Below are positions 9,462 to 18,126 of a stretch of DNA of 64,000 bases, piece by piece. The notes beneath the pieces were generated by a model. It did not search any database, was not told where the DNA came from, and saw only the letters and a program-made list of their open reading frames with translations. Made by a program: the position numbers and the translations under genes. The stretch is taken from positions 62,001 through 126,000 of the forward strand of contig NZ_CP021080.1 of NCBI RefSeq assembly GCF_000802245.2, in the 5' to 3' direction. Every line of letters begins with the position of its first letter. Position 1 is the stretch's first letter. Source of the DNA: Streptomyces pluripotens. Lineage in GTDB: Bacteria > Actinomycetota > Actinomycetes > Streptomycetales > Streptomycetaceae.

Positions 9462-10280
9462 TCACAACTCCCTTACGGCGAGCAGTGGTTCGGCAGAGTC
9501 GTAGCCGATGACCGGGCCGTCCCGGCAGAGCAGCAGCGGGCCGAGCTGGCAGTGGCCGCAATGGCCGGTGGCACAGCGCATGTTGCGTTCGAGTGAGACC
9601 TGGATGCGGTCCGGAGCGAGGCCCCGGCCCGTCAGGGCGCGGGCCGTGTGCCGGATCATCGCCTCGGGCCCACAGACGAGCGCACACGTCCGGCGGGGCT
9701 GCAGGTCCAGGCGGTCGAGGAGGCCGGTGACGACACCCACCGATCCGTGCCAGCCAGGACCGGGCTGGTCCACGGTCACCTCCACCCGGGCCGCGCCACG
9801 CCAGGTACCGGTCTCTGCGCGGTAGATCAGGTCGTCCGGGGTCCGGGCACCTACCAGGATCGCGAGCCGGCCGAAGGCGCCGGGCCGCTGCAGAACCGAG
9901 TGAACCACCGGCCGCAGCGGAGCCAGTCCGATGCCACCAGCCACCACCAGCACGTCCCATCCCCTTGCCGCGTTGAGGTCCCAGCCGGTACCGAACGGAC
10001 CAGACAGTCCGACCACGTCGCCCGCGCGGAGTCGGCACAGCGCGGTCGAGACCGCGCCGACCGCGCGTACCGTGTGCACCAGCCCCCCGTGCGGACCACG
10101 CAGGGCACTGACCGAGACGGGCACCTCGCCGACGCCGAACGCATAGATCATGGCGAACTGACCCGGTGCGAACGGCGGTACTTCCCGCCCGGCCGGAACC
10201 AGCTCCACCGATCGGGTGTCTGCGGTCTCCGCACAGGTGGTTACCACCCGGTACGGCAGCGGGGGCGTCACGGTGCTCAT
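9462..10280 (-). CDS. Hydrogenase gamma subunit: FAD/NAD(P)-binding reductase with 2Fe-2S site
   Basis: This 272-residue protein transfers electrons between the hydrogenase and NAD(P). A ferredoxin-reductase-like FAD domain spans about 1-100 ([23 protein letters not shown] region), followed by a nucleotide-binding domain ([31 protein letters not shown]). The C-terminus carries [17 protein letters not shown], the four-cysteine 2Fe-2S binding site of the PyrK/HydG family. It starts in an ATGA overlap with the preceding gene and ends one base before the small subunit. Family and position are clear; NADP versus NAD preference is inferred from the group 3b assignment. Confidence 0.88.
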   Translation of the reverse strand: MSTVTPPLPYRVVTTCAETADTRSVELVPAGREVPPFAPGQFAMIYAFGVGEVPVSVSALRGPHGGLVHTVRAVGAVSTALCRLRAGDVVGLSGPFGTGWDLNAARGWDVLVVAGGIGLAPLRPVVHSVLQRPGAFGRLAILVGARTPDDLIYRAETGTWRGAARVEVTVDQPGPGWHGSVGVVTGLLDRLDLQPRRTCALVCGPEAMIRHTARALTGRGLAPDRIQVSLERNMRCATGHCGHCQLGPLLLCRDGPVIGYDSAEPLLAVREL

Positions 10281-10734
10281 GTGGGCCCGCCTCCGCAGGG
10301 GGAGTGCAGATCCAGCAGTGGGGCGCGGGTGGCTTGGAGCCGCTCGGCGACCACTCCGGTAAGACGGCGCATCAGGGCATCACCGAGCCCGGGTCCGTCG
10401 TGCACCGCTGCAGGACGTCGGCAACGGGGAACTCCGTCGCCACCACGAGGGTCTTCGCCCGAGCCCCCCGCTGCCACCGGAACGGCGGGAACGCCCAGGA
10501 CCAGCCCAGCAGCCGGCCGGGGCCCGGCGTCTCGACGACGGCCGCCGGATGCCGCCCCGGCACGCAGACGTCCAGGGCGACCTCGCCGGTGCGCAGCAGC
10601 CAGCACCAGTTGGCCTCCCCACCCTCGTCGGACAGCCTCGCCCCGGCTGGGAAGGTCACCTCCAGCCCGATGGCCAGCAGTCGCTCGCGCTGTGCGACGG
10701 GCAGGAAGTCGAGGGGCGCGGGCGAGCCGGTCAC
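10277..10734 (-). pseudogene. Cyclic-nucleotide-binding-domain protein, single-base frameshift
   Basis: The GTG at 10734 overlaps the beta-subunit stop (GTGA) and opens a CRP-type sensor domain: [31 protein letters not shown] and [13 protein letters not shown] correspond to the jelly-roll strands. This frame stops at 10372 right after CTTDPGS. The other frame continues sensibly as [21 protein letters not shown] to a stop at 10277, which overlaps the next start (ATGA). One extra G in the CCCGGG run near 10388 would join the halves into about 152 residues with no DNA-binding helix. Such a gene is usual between beta and gamma subunits in Streptomyces hydrogenase operons, so this is a recent frameshift or a sequencing error. 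Confidence 0.78.
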
Positions 10735-12002
10735 GATGCCGTCCGCCCGGTTGCCGGTGACTGGGTCCAGTCGTGGAGGGCAGCAGCCTCCTCGGTGATG
10801 TCAATGCCGACCGGGCACCACACGATGCAACGGCCGCAGCCCACGCAGCCGGACGAACCGAACTGGTCGTACCAGGTGCCGAGTTTGTGGGTCAGCCACT
10901 GCCGGTAGCGGCTGCGCGAGGACGCACGGACCGGCCCTCCGTGCAGACGGGAGAAGTCCAGGTCGAAGCAGGAGTCCCAGAGCCGCCAGCGTTCCGCGTG
11001 GTCACCGGACAGGTCGGTGACGTCCTCGGTGGTGGTGCAGAAGCAGGTGGGACACACCATGGTGCAGTTTCCGCACGTCAGGCACCGGCCAGCAACATCG
11101 TCCCAGCGCGGCGCGTCGAGCGTGCCGGCCATGAGTTCACGCAGGTCGGCCTCGGGCATGGTCCGTCCCATGCGGTCGGCGGCGGCACTGACGCCGGACT
11201 GAGCCGCCTCCCGGGTAGCAGCGTCCGCCGGTCGGGCGGGCAGTTCCGCCAGGATCTCGGCGCCCTCCTGGCTGCCGCTGCGGGTCCAGAAGCGGTGCCC
11301 CTGGCCATCGACCACCTCAGTGATCACCAGGTCGTAGCCGGGTCCGGCAGCGGGGCCCGTGCCCATCGATACGCAGAAGCAGGTGCCACCGGGCTCGGTG
11401 CACTCGACCGCCACCAGGAACGCCCCGGAGCGCCGCCCCTGGTAAACGGGATCACCGTACGGTCCGCCGGTGAGCACCCGGTCCTGAATGGCAATGGCCC
11501 GCAGGTCGCAGGAGCGAACGCCGAGGAACGCGTACCGCGGCGACGGTGCCTCGTCGGATGTGAAGGCGATGCCTCCGGTGTTCCCCGTGTCCTTCCCGTC
11601 CCCACCCCCATCCGTACCGTCCCCATCGGGCCATCCGTCCCGACCGGGCTGGCCGTCCTCGCTCGCCCCGCCGGCCCGGTCGGCACGCCACTGCCGTACT
11701 CGCGGCGGATGCAGGAACTGCTTCCACGACTGCGGGCCAGCCGCGTTCGCGAAGGCCGCGCCGTCCGACCGCTCGCGCAGTCGATACCGTCCGGCCTCCA
11801 GTTCCACGCCCCAGCCGTACGGCAGCTGATCAGCCGAGGCCAGTTCCTCCAGCACGATCGCGCCATCCCGCACGGTGGGGCCGACGACGGTGAAACCTCG
11901 CCCGATCAACACGTCCACCAGCGCGGCCATGCCCTCCTTGCCCATCACCGACCCCTCGGACGCGGGAGGCGAGGTGGTGTGCGCGTCGATGTCGGCAGTC
12001 AT
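10731..12002 (-). CDS. Hydrogenase beta subunit: 4Fe-4S dicluster protein
   Basis: This 423-residue subunit is of the sulfhydrogenase beta / anaerobic sulfite reductase A type and relays electrons through FeS clusters. Two C-terminal clusters are clear: [16 protein letters not shown] and [16 protein letters not shown]. Further metal-binding or structural cysteines sit in [10 protein letters not shown] and GGTCFC. Residues about 111-144 form a Gly/Asp-rich insert that breaks the domain and looks like a flexible loop unique to this lineage. The ATG at 12002 has AAGGAG eight bases upstream and is the first gene of the hydrogenase operon. A near-palindrome at 12101 lies about 100 bases upstream. 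Confidence 0.87.
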   Translation of the reverse strand: MTADIDAHTTSPPASEGSVMGKEGMAALVDVLIGRGFTVVGPTVRDGAIVLEELASADQLPYGWGVELEAGRYRLRERSDGAAFANAAGPQSWKQFLHPPRVRQWRADRAGGASEDGQPGRDGWPDGDGTDGGGDGKDTGNTGGIAFTSDEAPSPRYAFLGVRSCDLRAIAIQDRVLTGGPYGDPVYQGRRSGAFLVAVECTEPGGTCFCVSMGTGPAAGPGYDLVITEVVDGQGHRFWTRSGSQEGAEILAELPARPADAATREAAQSGVSAAADRMGRTMPEADLRELMAGTLDAPRWDDVAGRCLTCGNCTMVCPTCFCTTTEDVTDLSGDHAERWRLWDSCFDLDFSRLHGGPVRASSRSRYRQWLTHKLGTWYDQFGSSGCVGCGRCIVWCPVGIDITEEAAALHDWTQSPATGRTAS

Positions 12003-12100
12003 GAACGTTCTCCTTCACCACCCGGCGGGGCAGGCGGGGCGTGGTCGGTGCCTCGTCGAGTCCACGTACGCAGGATTTCCGCTGCGGCGCCACGCGGAGA

Positions 12101-12114
12101 GGGCCATGCGGACC
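12101..12114. promoter_or_regulatory. Near-palindrome GGGCC-ATGC-GGACC upstream of the hydrogenase operon
   Basis: It differs at one of ten fixed positions from the GGGCC-N4-GGCCC pattern found upstream of the usp-GH65, ligase-PDH and CBS units. It lies 99 bases before the beta-subunit start, in the gap between the operon and the CBS-BON gene at 12257. Shared position and pattern suggest shared control; the base match alone is weak in GC-rich DNA. Confidence 0.4.
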
Positions 12115-12256
12115 CACGTACGCACACGGCTTCCTACCGGCACGACGGAGGCCGGAGCTGCGGCGACCCCTCCCCCGCGCCCCGATCCTCTGGCGTTCCC
12201 GGACAGGCCGCGACACGTCACGGTCTGCTACCGCCGGGCCGTCCGCTCCGCTCGGC

Positions 12257-12919
12257 TCACCTCTGAGGGCCGCCTTGCGGTACCTTCCCGTCCACCCCGA
12301 CGTTCAGCCCGTCCGCCCCGTCCGCCCTGTCGTCCCGGTCGAACCCCAGCCGGTGGACGACCTCCACCACGCCGTCAACGCTCTCGCACAGCCGCACCAC
12401 GATCGGGATCAGGCTCCTGCGCTCCAAGCTGCCACTGAGCGTCACGGTGCCTTCGGTGACCTCCACGGTCAGCGAGGAGGGCGGCAGGCCGAGCGTCCCC
12501 GCCACGACCTCTTCCAGGATCTCCTCCTGGATCGCGTGGTCGCGGCGGAGGAAGAGCTGGATCAGGTCGCTTTGGCTGATCACACCGATCAGCCTGCCCG
12601 CGGCGTCCACCACAGGCAGGCGCTTGACCTTGTGGCGGTCCATGGCCCGCGCAGCACGCACCGCGCTCCACTCCGGGTCCGCGACCAAGGCGGGAGCGGT
12701 CATCAGATCCCGGGCGTCCTCCCCCGCGCCCGAGGACGATCTCCGGCGCAGCAGGTCGACCTCCGACACCACACCGACCGGCCGGCCGTCGTCGCCGACC
12801 ACCGGAACGGCCGTGATGCCGTACTCGTCGAGAAGGCGCACGATCTCCCTGATTTCCGTGTCTGGTCGAATGCTCACTGCGGCGGGTGTCATCAGATCGC
12901 CCACGCTGCGGTGCCTCAT
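12257..12919 (-). CDS. CBS domain pair with C-terminal BON domain (paralogue)
   Basis: This 220-residue protein has two CBS motifs (about 8-60, MTPAAVSIRPDTEIREIV; about 75-130, VKRLPVVDAAGRLIGVIS) and a BON domain at about 145-205 (LTVEVTEGTVTLSGSLERR). It resembles the 224-residue protein encoded at 5776 throughout. The ATG at 12919 has GGAGGGAGG upstream; the open frame runs on to 13042 without support. The first ten codons and about 160 bases of upstream DNA are duplicated at 25962-26149. CBS-BON proteins are typical members of actinobacterial hypoxia/dormancy gene sets; ligand and partner are unknown. Confidence 0.87.
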   Translation of the reverse strand: MRHRSVGDLMTPAAVSIRPDTEIREIVRLLDEYGITAVPVVGDDGRPVGVVSEVDLLRRRSSSGAGEDARDLMTAPALVADPEWSAVRAARAMDRHKVKRLPVVDAAGRLIGVISQSDLIQLFLRRDHAIQEEILEEVVAGTLGLPPSSLTVEVTEGTVTLSGSLERRSLIPIVVRLCESVDGVVEVVHRLGFDRDDRADGADGLNVGVDGKVPQGGPQR

Positions 12920-13086
12920 CGCTCGCCGCCTCCCTCCGTCAGCGGTCCCCGCGCCCGTGCCCGGGCGGACATTCCAGTCCACCGCGTTCCGGCCGCGCTC
13001 CGCTGGGGCCGAACAGTCCCGACCGGCCGCCCCGAAGGTCACCGACCGGGGCCGGAGGGGACCAGAGGGCCGGGCTCGTGGGCCGA
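12890..13086. repeat. Left copy of a directly repeated ~190-base segment
   Basis: It covers the first ten codons of the CBS-BON gene plus its upstream region to the motif GTGGGCCGA. It matches 25962-26149 in the same orientation at roughly 90% identity by eye, apart from one indel of about ten bases and a few single-base differences. The element GGGCC-GAGG-GACCT at 13080-13093 is the degraded counterpart of the perfect palindrome in the right copy. The two copies bracket about 12.9 kb. Confidence 0.8.
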
Positions 13087-13090
13087 GGGA

Positions 13091-13195
13091 CCTGACTACG
13101 ACGGCAAACCGCTCTCCCCCTTCGTCAAGGACACGGAGCCTGGTGACATGTCCGGCGACGGAGTCCAGGGCGTCTGGCGCGTCACCAAGGCGTAG
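13091..13195 (+). pseudogene. C-terminal remnant of an unidentified gene
   Basis: Immediately after the left repeat, a frame reading PDYDGKPLSPFVKDTEPGD and ending GVWRVTKA has balanced, non-GC-shadow composition (Lys, Thr, Asp, Tyr, aromatic residues) and a TAG stop, followed 10 bases later by a strong hairpin. No start codon or ribosome site precedes it; upstream the frame is shadow sequence of the CBS promoter. It looks like the last 34 codons of a gene cut off at the repeat junction. I do not recognise the family. Confidence 0.4.
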
Positions 13196-13205
13196 CCCCG
13201 GCCCG

Positions 13206-13241
13206 CCGTCGATCCGCGCGTCGAAACGGGCGGATCGACGG
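13206..13241 (+). terminator. Strong hairpin after the gene remnant
   Basis: CCGTCGATCCGC (13206-13217) pairs perfectly with GCGGATCGACGG (13230-13241) around a 12-base loop. No T-run follows, as is common in Streptomyces. It sits 10 bases after the stop of the remnant frame and supports that frame having been a real gene end. Confidence 0.6.
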
Positions 13242-13455
13242 GGCGCCCGCGCCGCGAGGCAGCCATGCCCTGTCCTCCCCCGGGCTTTGCGGGCGAGAGA
13301 CGCATCCGAAAGGGCCTCAGCACCTCCCGAACTCGTCGACCTGTGCCTTCAGCGCGCCACCGCTCCTCGGCAAAGCCATCTGATCTGCAGGGCAGTCCTA
13401 CGCGATTGCAGTGCTTGAATGGACCGTCGTCCCTGATCTGGCAAGGAGAAGCGCT

Positions 13456-14229
13456 GTGCCCCTGGTGTCTGTCGTGATGCCCGTGTACAACTCGGCAACC
13501 ACCCTCGGCGCGGCCGTCCGATCGGTGCTCACACAGACCCACAGCGACCTGGAGCTCCTGGTCACTGACGACCAGTCCTCCGATGGCTCCATGGATCTGC
13601 TCCGCGAGTTCGCCGAGCAGGACGAGCGCGTCCTGCCTCATGCGGCAGCCGAACGAGGCGGTGCGGGCCGGGCCCGCAACCTGGCGATTCAGCGGGCCCG
13701 CGGAGACTACATCGCCTTTCTCGACAGCGACGACATGTGGCTTCCGGAGAAGACCGAGAAGCAGCTCGCCTTCGCCGCGGAAGGCAATGCGCCGCTGACG
13801 TTCACCTCGTACTTCAAGATGGACGCCGACTACGACGGCGAGAGCACCGACTGGGTCCCGAACGGGCGGGTGGTCCGTGCGCGGGACCACGTGGACTACC
13901 GCGCGATGCTGGTCCGAGACCACATCGGTGCCCTCACCGCCATGTACGACCGCAATGCCCTGGGCACGAGGCAGATGCCGGAGATGCGCAAGCGCCAGGA
14001 CTACGCCCTCTGGCTGTCGATCATGCGGGACGGCGCTGACGCCCGGGGCCTGTGTGAGCCACTTGCGGTGTACAGAGCCCACCAGGCGGGATCGCTGTCC
14101 TCCAACAAACTGTCGCTCGTGCAATACAACTGGGCCCTGTACCGCGAGCACGAGCATCTGTCGGTCCCACGGGCGACGCGGGCACTGGCCGGCGCTGCGT
14201 GGCAGTCGCTGCGCAACTCGCGCATCTAG
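13456..14229 (+). CDS. Glycosyltransferase family 2
   Basis: This 257-residue protein is a GT-A fold sugar transferase that uses a nucleotide-sugar donor. It opens with PLVSVVMPVYNSATTL and contains VTDDQSSDGS (nucleotide-binding Asp pair), RGDYIAFLDSDDMW (the DxD metal site) and MRKRQDYALWLSIMR (the ED/QD catalytic-base region). The GTG at 13456 is chosen over the GTG at 13411 because AAGGAGA lies six bases upstream and the domain begins two codons later. No membrane segment is visible. It stands alone within the region bracketed by the direct repeats; substrate and acceptor are unknown. It is related to the WbbD/YibD-type capsule and LPS transferases. Confidence 0.85.
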   Translation: MPLVSVVMPVYNSATTLGAAVRSVLTQTHSDLELLVTDDQSSDGSMDLLREFAEQDERVLPHAAAERGGAGRARNLAIQRARGDYIAFLDSDDMWLPEKTEKQLAFAAEGNAPLTFTSYFKMDADYDGESTDWVPNGRVVRARDHVDYRAMLVRDHIGALTAMYDRNALGTRQMPEMRKRQDYALWLSIMRDGADARGLCEPLAVYRAHQAGSLSSNKLSLVQYNWALYREHEHLSVPRATRALAGAAWQSLRNSRI

Positions 14230-14299
14230 ATCCGTGCACGGGCTCTCCGGCCGGACACCTCATCACCTGGTCATGACCAACCCACCGCAGGAGCAGCAC

Positions 14300-15343
14300 G
14301 TGCACCAGCTCACCTACGGCGACATCAAGGCCGCCGCCGACCGGATCGCCGGACACATCCGCCCCGTCACCCTCGCCCGCCTCGATGAGGGCGCGATCCG
14401 TGCCGGACACCGGGACCCCCTGGACAAGCGACCCGAACAGCCCTGGGCAGTGTGGCTCGCCCTGGAGTTCATGCAGCACACCGGCAGCTTCAAGGCCCGC
14501 GGCGCCCAGAACTTCATCCGGGCCCACCGTGACGCGGGCACTCTTCCGGACGCCGGCGTGACGATCGCCTCGGGCGGCAACGCGGGACTCGCTTGCGCTT
14601 GGGCGGCCCAACGGCAGGGCGTCCGCGCCACCGTCTTCCTGCCCGAGACCGCACCGGAGGTCAAAACCGCCAAGCTCTCCTCATACGGAGCCGATGTCCG
14701 CCTCGTAGGCCAGGAGTACGCCGAGGCTCTGGCCGCGTGCGAGGCATTCGCCGCAGCCAGCGGGGCCCTCACCTCCCACGCCTACGACCACCCCCTGATC
14801 GCAGCCGGCGCCGGCACCCTCATGGAAGAGATCCACCAGCACATCCCGGATCTGGACACCGTGGTCGTCGCAGTCGGCGGCGGTGGCCTGTTCGCCGGAG
14901 TGGCGACCGCCGCTCAGCAGCACGGCATCCGCACCGTCGCCGTCGAGCCCGAGGACTGCCGCGCGCTGCACGCCGCCCTCCGGTCCGGCCACCCCGTCGA
15001 TGTCTCCGTCAACTCCATCGCCGCCGATTCCCTCGGCGCCCGCCGCACCTCCGCCATGGCGCTGCACGCCGCCCAGCAGGACCGTGTCACGCCGGTGCTG
15101 GTCTCGGACGACGAGATCATCAACGCCCGCCAGGCTCTGTGGAACCACCACCGGATCGCCGTGGAGCACGGCGCGGCCACCGCCCTCGCCGCCCTCCTCG
15201 CCACCGACCAACACACCCCGGACGGGAACGTGACGGACCGGCACCGGCTGCCGAGCCGAAGCTACCGGCCCGCCAACGGCGAGAAGGTCTGCGTGGTCCT
15301 CTGCGGAGCGAACACCGACGCATCAACACTCACTCACTCTTAG
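14300..15343 (+). CDS. PLP-dependent serine/threonine dehydratase family protein
   Basis: This 347-residue protein has fold-type II PLP architecture. The Schiff-base lysine lies in TGSFKARGAQN, the cofactor-phosphate loops are SGGNAGLAC and VGGGGLFAG, and the C-terminus has VCVVLCGANTD. These enzymes deaminate L-serine or L-threonine to 2-oxo acids. There is no C-terminal ACT domain, so it is of the short catabolic or racemase-like kind. The GTG at 14300 is chosen because GCAGGAG precedes it by six bases; an in-frame ATG at 14273 would add nine residues but has no ribosome site. The end (TDASTLTHS) is slightly extended. A second, distinct dehydratase lies at 42161. Confidence 0.82.
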   Translation: MHQLTYGDIKAAADRIAGHIRPVTLARLDEGAIRAGHRDPLDKRPEQPWAVWLALEFMQHTGSFKARGAQNFIRAHRDAGTLPDAGVTIASGGNAGLACAWAAQRQGVRATVFLPETAPEVKTAKLSSYGADVRLVGQEYAEALAACEAFAAASGALTSHAYDHPLIAAGAGTLMEEIHQHIPDLDTVVVAVGGGGLFAGVATAAQQHGIRTVAVEPEDCRALHAALRSGHPVDVSVNSIAADSLGARRTSAMALHAAQQDRVTPVLVSDDEIINARQALWNHHRIAVEHGAATALAALLATDQHTPDGNVTDRHRLPSRSYRPANGEKVCVVLCGANTDASTLTHS

Positions 15344-15469
15344 TCCGAGCCGGACACGGCCGTCCTCGACCTCACCGGCGCGCTTCCGTTCTGGTCGTTC
15401 CTCCGGGGAGAGAACGGTGGCGCGACGCGCCGCCACCGTCGTCGCCATGTCGTCGCCAGGCCGCCCGGC

Positions 15470-16420
15470 TTACCAGGGGGCGGCCACACCGAATTCGGTC
15501 TGTGCCCGGGAGGCCGCGCCGATCGCGACGGCGTCACGTCCGAGCCGAGCCTGCACGATCCGGATGGGACGTCCGCTGACGGATGGCTCGGCGGCCAGCG
15601 CCCGGAGGATCGACGGTTCGAGAAGCCTCCACGCCCGGCTGACACCGCCGCCGATCACGACAGTGGTGACGTCGACCACGCCCGCCACCATGAGGATCGC
15701 GCGGGCGAGCGCGGACCCGGCGATCTCGAACACGGCACGCGCGTCCGGATCCCCCCGGCCCGCCGCTGCAGCGACGCCTTGTGCCGTGGTGCGCCGCCCG
15801 GTCCGCTCCTCGTACCGGGCGGCGATGGCGCGGCCCGAGGCGAGCATTTCGAGATGGCCGCTGCCGCCGCACGAGCACGGCCTGTCGCCGAACCCTGGGA
15901 TGTGGCCGATCTCGCCCGCTGCCCCGTGCGGGCCGTCGAACAGTTCGCCGTCCATCCACAAAGCCCCGCCGACCCCGGTACCGAGCGTCATCCCGAGCGC
16001 GTCGGATTCTCCCTCGAGGGCACCTTTCGACACCTCCCCTCGTAGGAAGGCATTGACGTCGTTGTCGAGGAACGCCGGTACGCCGAGCGCCGTTTCGATG
16101 GTCGCCGCCACCGGGAATCCGGCCCACGCGTGGAACGAGTCGCTCGCGACGAGGATCCGTCTGCGTCGTGCATCGACCACACCCGCCGCCCCGACCCCCA
16201 CCCCGACCAGGCGCGCAGGCACCCGGTCCAGGAGTCGGCGGAGCGCCTCAAGCACGACGTGCATCATGGCCTGCCCGCCCTCCGCCGCGGGTGTGGGGGC
16301 CTCGACACGATCCAGGACGTTCAGCCCGGTCGTGCAGAGCACGACCTGGGTGGTCGTGCCGCCGATGTCGACGCCGGCGAACACCTCGCGCACCGGGTGG
16401 CGCGCTGTGGACCGGATCAC
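15470..16420 (-). CDS. ROK family sugar kinase
   Basis: This 316-residue protein has the hexokinase-like ATPase fold: phosphate-1 motif AGVDIGGTTTQ, catalytic Asp in LDNDVNAF, and TLGTGVGGALW. The zinc signature reads CSCGGSGHLE, so the third cysteine of the usual CxCGxxGCxE is replaced by His. There is no helix-turn-helix, so it is a kinase (glucose, N-acetylglucosamine or N-acetylmannosamine type) rather than a repressor. The GTG start overlaps the stop of the ABC ATPase gene (GTGA), placing it last in the transporter operon and suggesting that the imported compound or a product of it is a sugar or amino sugar. Confidence 0.85.
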   Translation of the reverse strand: MIRSTARHPVREVFAGVDIGGTTTQVVLCTTGLNVLDRVEAPTPAAEGGQAMMHVVLEALRRLLDRVPARLVGVGVGAAGVVDARRRRILVASDSFHAWAGFPVAATIETALGVPAFLDNDVNAFLRGEVSKGALEGESDALGMTLGTGVGGALWMDGELFDGPHGAAGEIGHIPGFGDRPCSCGGSGHLEMLASGRAIAARYEERTGRRTTAQGVAAAAGRGDPDARAVFEIAGSALARAILMVAGVVDVTTVVIGGGVSRAWRLLEPSILRALAAEPSVSGRPIRIVQARLGRDAVAIGAASRAQTEFGVAAPW

Positions 16421-18126
16421 GCCGTGACTCCCGGTCCGTCCGTCGTGCGCGCGGTCTGCTGCTCAGCGCGGCGTTGTCGTTGCAGGACCGGGTCGGGAAC
16501 GGGCACGGCGGCGAGGAGCCGACACGTGTAGTCGGTCCCGGGACGCAGGAGCGTCTGCGTGGTAAGACCCTGCTCCTCGATACGGCCAGCACGCATGACC
16601 ACAACACGTTCAGCGAACTGCTGCACGACGGCGAGGTCATGCGAAACGAACAGACAGGCGAAGCCCAGCTCGTCCTGCAACTCGGAGATCACCTCCAGCA
16701 CCGCCTCCTGCACGCTGACGTCGAGCGCACTCGTCGGTTCGTCGGTGACGAGCAGCCGCGGTTCGAGGACAAGCGCCCGGGCCAGGCTCACCCGCTGCCG
16801 TTGGCCGCCGGAAAGCTCACGCGGGGCGCGGTCCGCCAGGTGGCGGGGGAGACGGACGTGGTCGAGGGCATCCGCGACCCGTGCCCGGCGTTCCCGCGGC
16901 GGCAGGCCGCGGCGGTGGACGTGCAGCGGTTCGGCGATGCACTCCGCGACGCTCATCCGGGCGTCGAGCGAGGCCACCGGGTCCTGGAGGACCACGCCGA
17001 TGCCGGAACGCAGGGCGCGGCGGGCTCGCGAACGGGTCCTTCGGAGGTCGGAACCGAAGAGCGAGACCGTGCCGGAGGTCGGCTGGACGAGGCCGAGCGC
17101 GACCCGGGCCGCCGTCGACTTACCGGATCCGGACTCCCCGACGAGGGCGACGGTCTCCCCGGGGTGGACCGCGAAGGAGATGCCGTCGAGTGCGCGTACC
17201 GCGCGACGTCCGCGACCGAACAGCACCGACACGTCACGCAGGTCGACCACTGGCTCCTCGGGCGGCGGCGGGTCTGCGGTGTCCGTGGGCACGGCGGTGT
17301 ACTCCGTGACGGCGAGCCTCGGAACCGCCGCGAGCAGCCGTTTGGTGTAGTCGTGGGTCGGGCGCAGCAGGACCTGTTCCACGGGACCGCTTTCGACGAT
17401 TCGCCCCTGGAGCATGACGGCGACGCGATCGGCGAAATCCGCGACGACGCCCATGTTGTGCGTGACAAGCAGGACGCCGGTGCCCGCGTCCACGGCGAGC
17501 CTGCGCAGGAGATCCAGGATCTCGGCCTGCACGGTGACGTCGAGCGCGGTGGTCGGTTCGTCGGCGATGAGCAGGCTCGGGTTGTTCGCGATCGCCATGG
17601 CGATGACGACGCGCTGCCGCTGACCGCCGGACAATTGGAAGGGGAACGCGGATGCCCGTTGCTCGGGGTCGGGGATGCCGACGCGGCGCAGGAGTGCGAC
17701 GGCTTCCTGGCGGGCCTCCCCGGCGGAGACCGACCGGTGGTTGCGCACCACTTCGGCTATCTGCGCGCCGATCCGGGCGAGTGGGTCGAGCGCGGTCGCC
17801 GGTTCCTGGAACACCATCGACACCGTCCGGCCGCGCAGGCCCGCGAGTTCGGATTCGCAGGAGGCTACGACATCGGTTCCGCCGATCGCTGCACGGCCCG
17901 TGGCGCGCGCGTTTCCCGGCAGCAGCCCCATCGCGGCGAGCGCGACGGTCGACTTACCGGATCCGGACTCGCCGACCAGCGCGAGGGTCTCGCCGGGCCT
18001 CACGTGGAGCGACACCCCACGCACAGCAGACACCTCGCCGGTCTCCGTCGAGAACGTGACACCGAGGTCTTCGACTTCCAGGATCGGCTCCACGACTGCG
18101 GTGGCGGAGGGGTCGGCGGCCGTCAT
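16417..18126 (-). CDS. ABC transporter ATP-binding protein, two fused ATPase domains (DppD-DppF type)
   Basis: This 569-residue protein energises the oligopeptide/nickel-family importer encoded just upstream. Domain 1 (about 15-255) and domain 2 (about 290-545) each have a Walker A LVGESGSGKST, an ABC signature (QLSGGQRQRVVIAMA and ELSGGQRQRVSLARA) and a Walker B (LLIADEPTTALD and LLVTDEPTSALD). Both sites look catalytically complete. The fusion replaces the two separate ATPases of classical Dpp/Opp systems. The ATG at 18126 overlaps the permease stop (ATGA); the longer frame to 18279 is not supported. Membrane-associated on the cytoplasmic side. Confidence 0.92.
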   Translation of the reverse strand: MTAADPSATAVVEPILEVEDLGVTFSTETGEVSAVRGVSLHVRPGETLALVGESGSGKSTVALAAMGLLPGNARATGRAAIGGTDVVASCESELAGLRGRTVSMVFQEPATALDPLARIGAQIAEVVRNHRSVSAGEARQEAVALLRRVGIPDPEQRASAFPFQLSGGQRQRVVIAMAIANNPSLLIADEPTTALDVTVQAEILDLLRRLAVDAGTGVLLVTHNMGVVADFADRVAVMLQGRIVESGPVEQVLLRPTHDYTKRLLAAVPRLAVTEYTAVPTDTADPPPPEEPVVDLRDVSVLFGRGRRAVRALDGISFAVHPGETVALVGESGSGKSTAARVALGLVQPTSGTVSLFGSDLRRTRSRARRALRSGIGVVLQDPVASLDARMSVAECIAEPLHVHRRGLPPRERRARVADALDHVRLPRHLADRAPRELSGGQRQRVSLARALVLEPRLLVTDEPTSALDVSVQEAVLEVISELQDELGFACLFVSHDLAVVQQFAERVVVMRAGRIEEQGLTTQTLLRPGTDYTCRLLAAVPVPDPVLQRQRRAEQQTARTTDGPGVTA

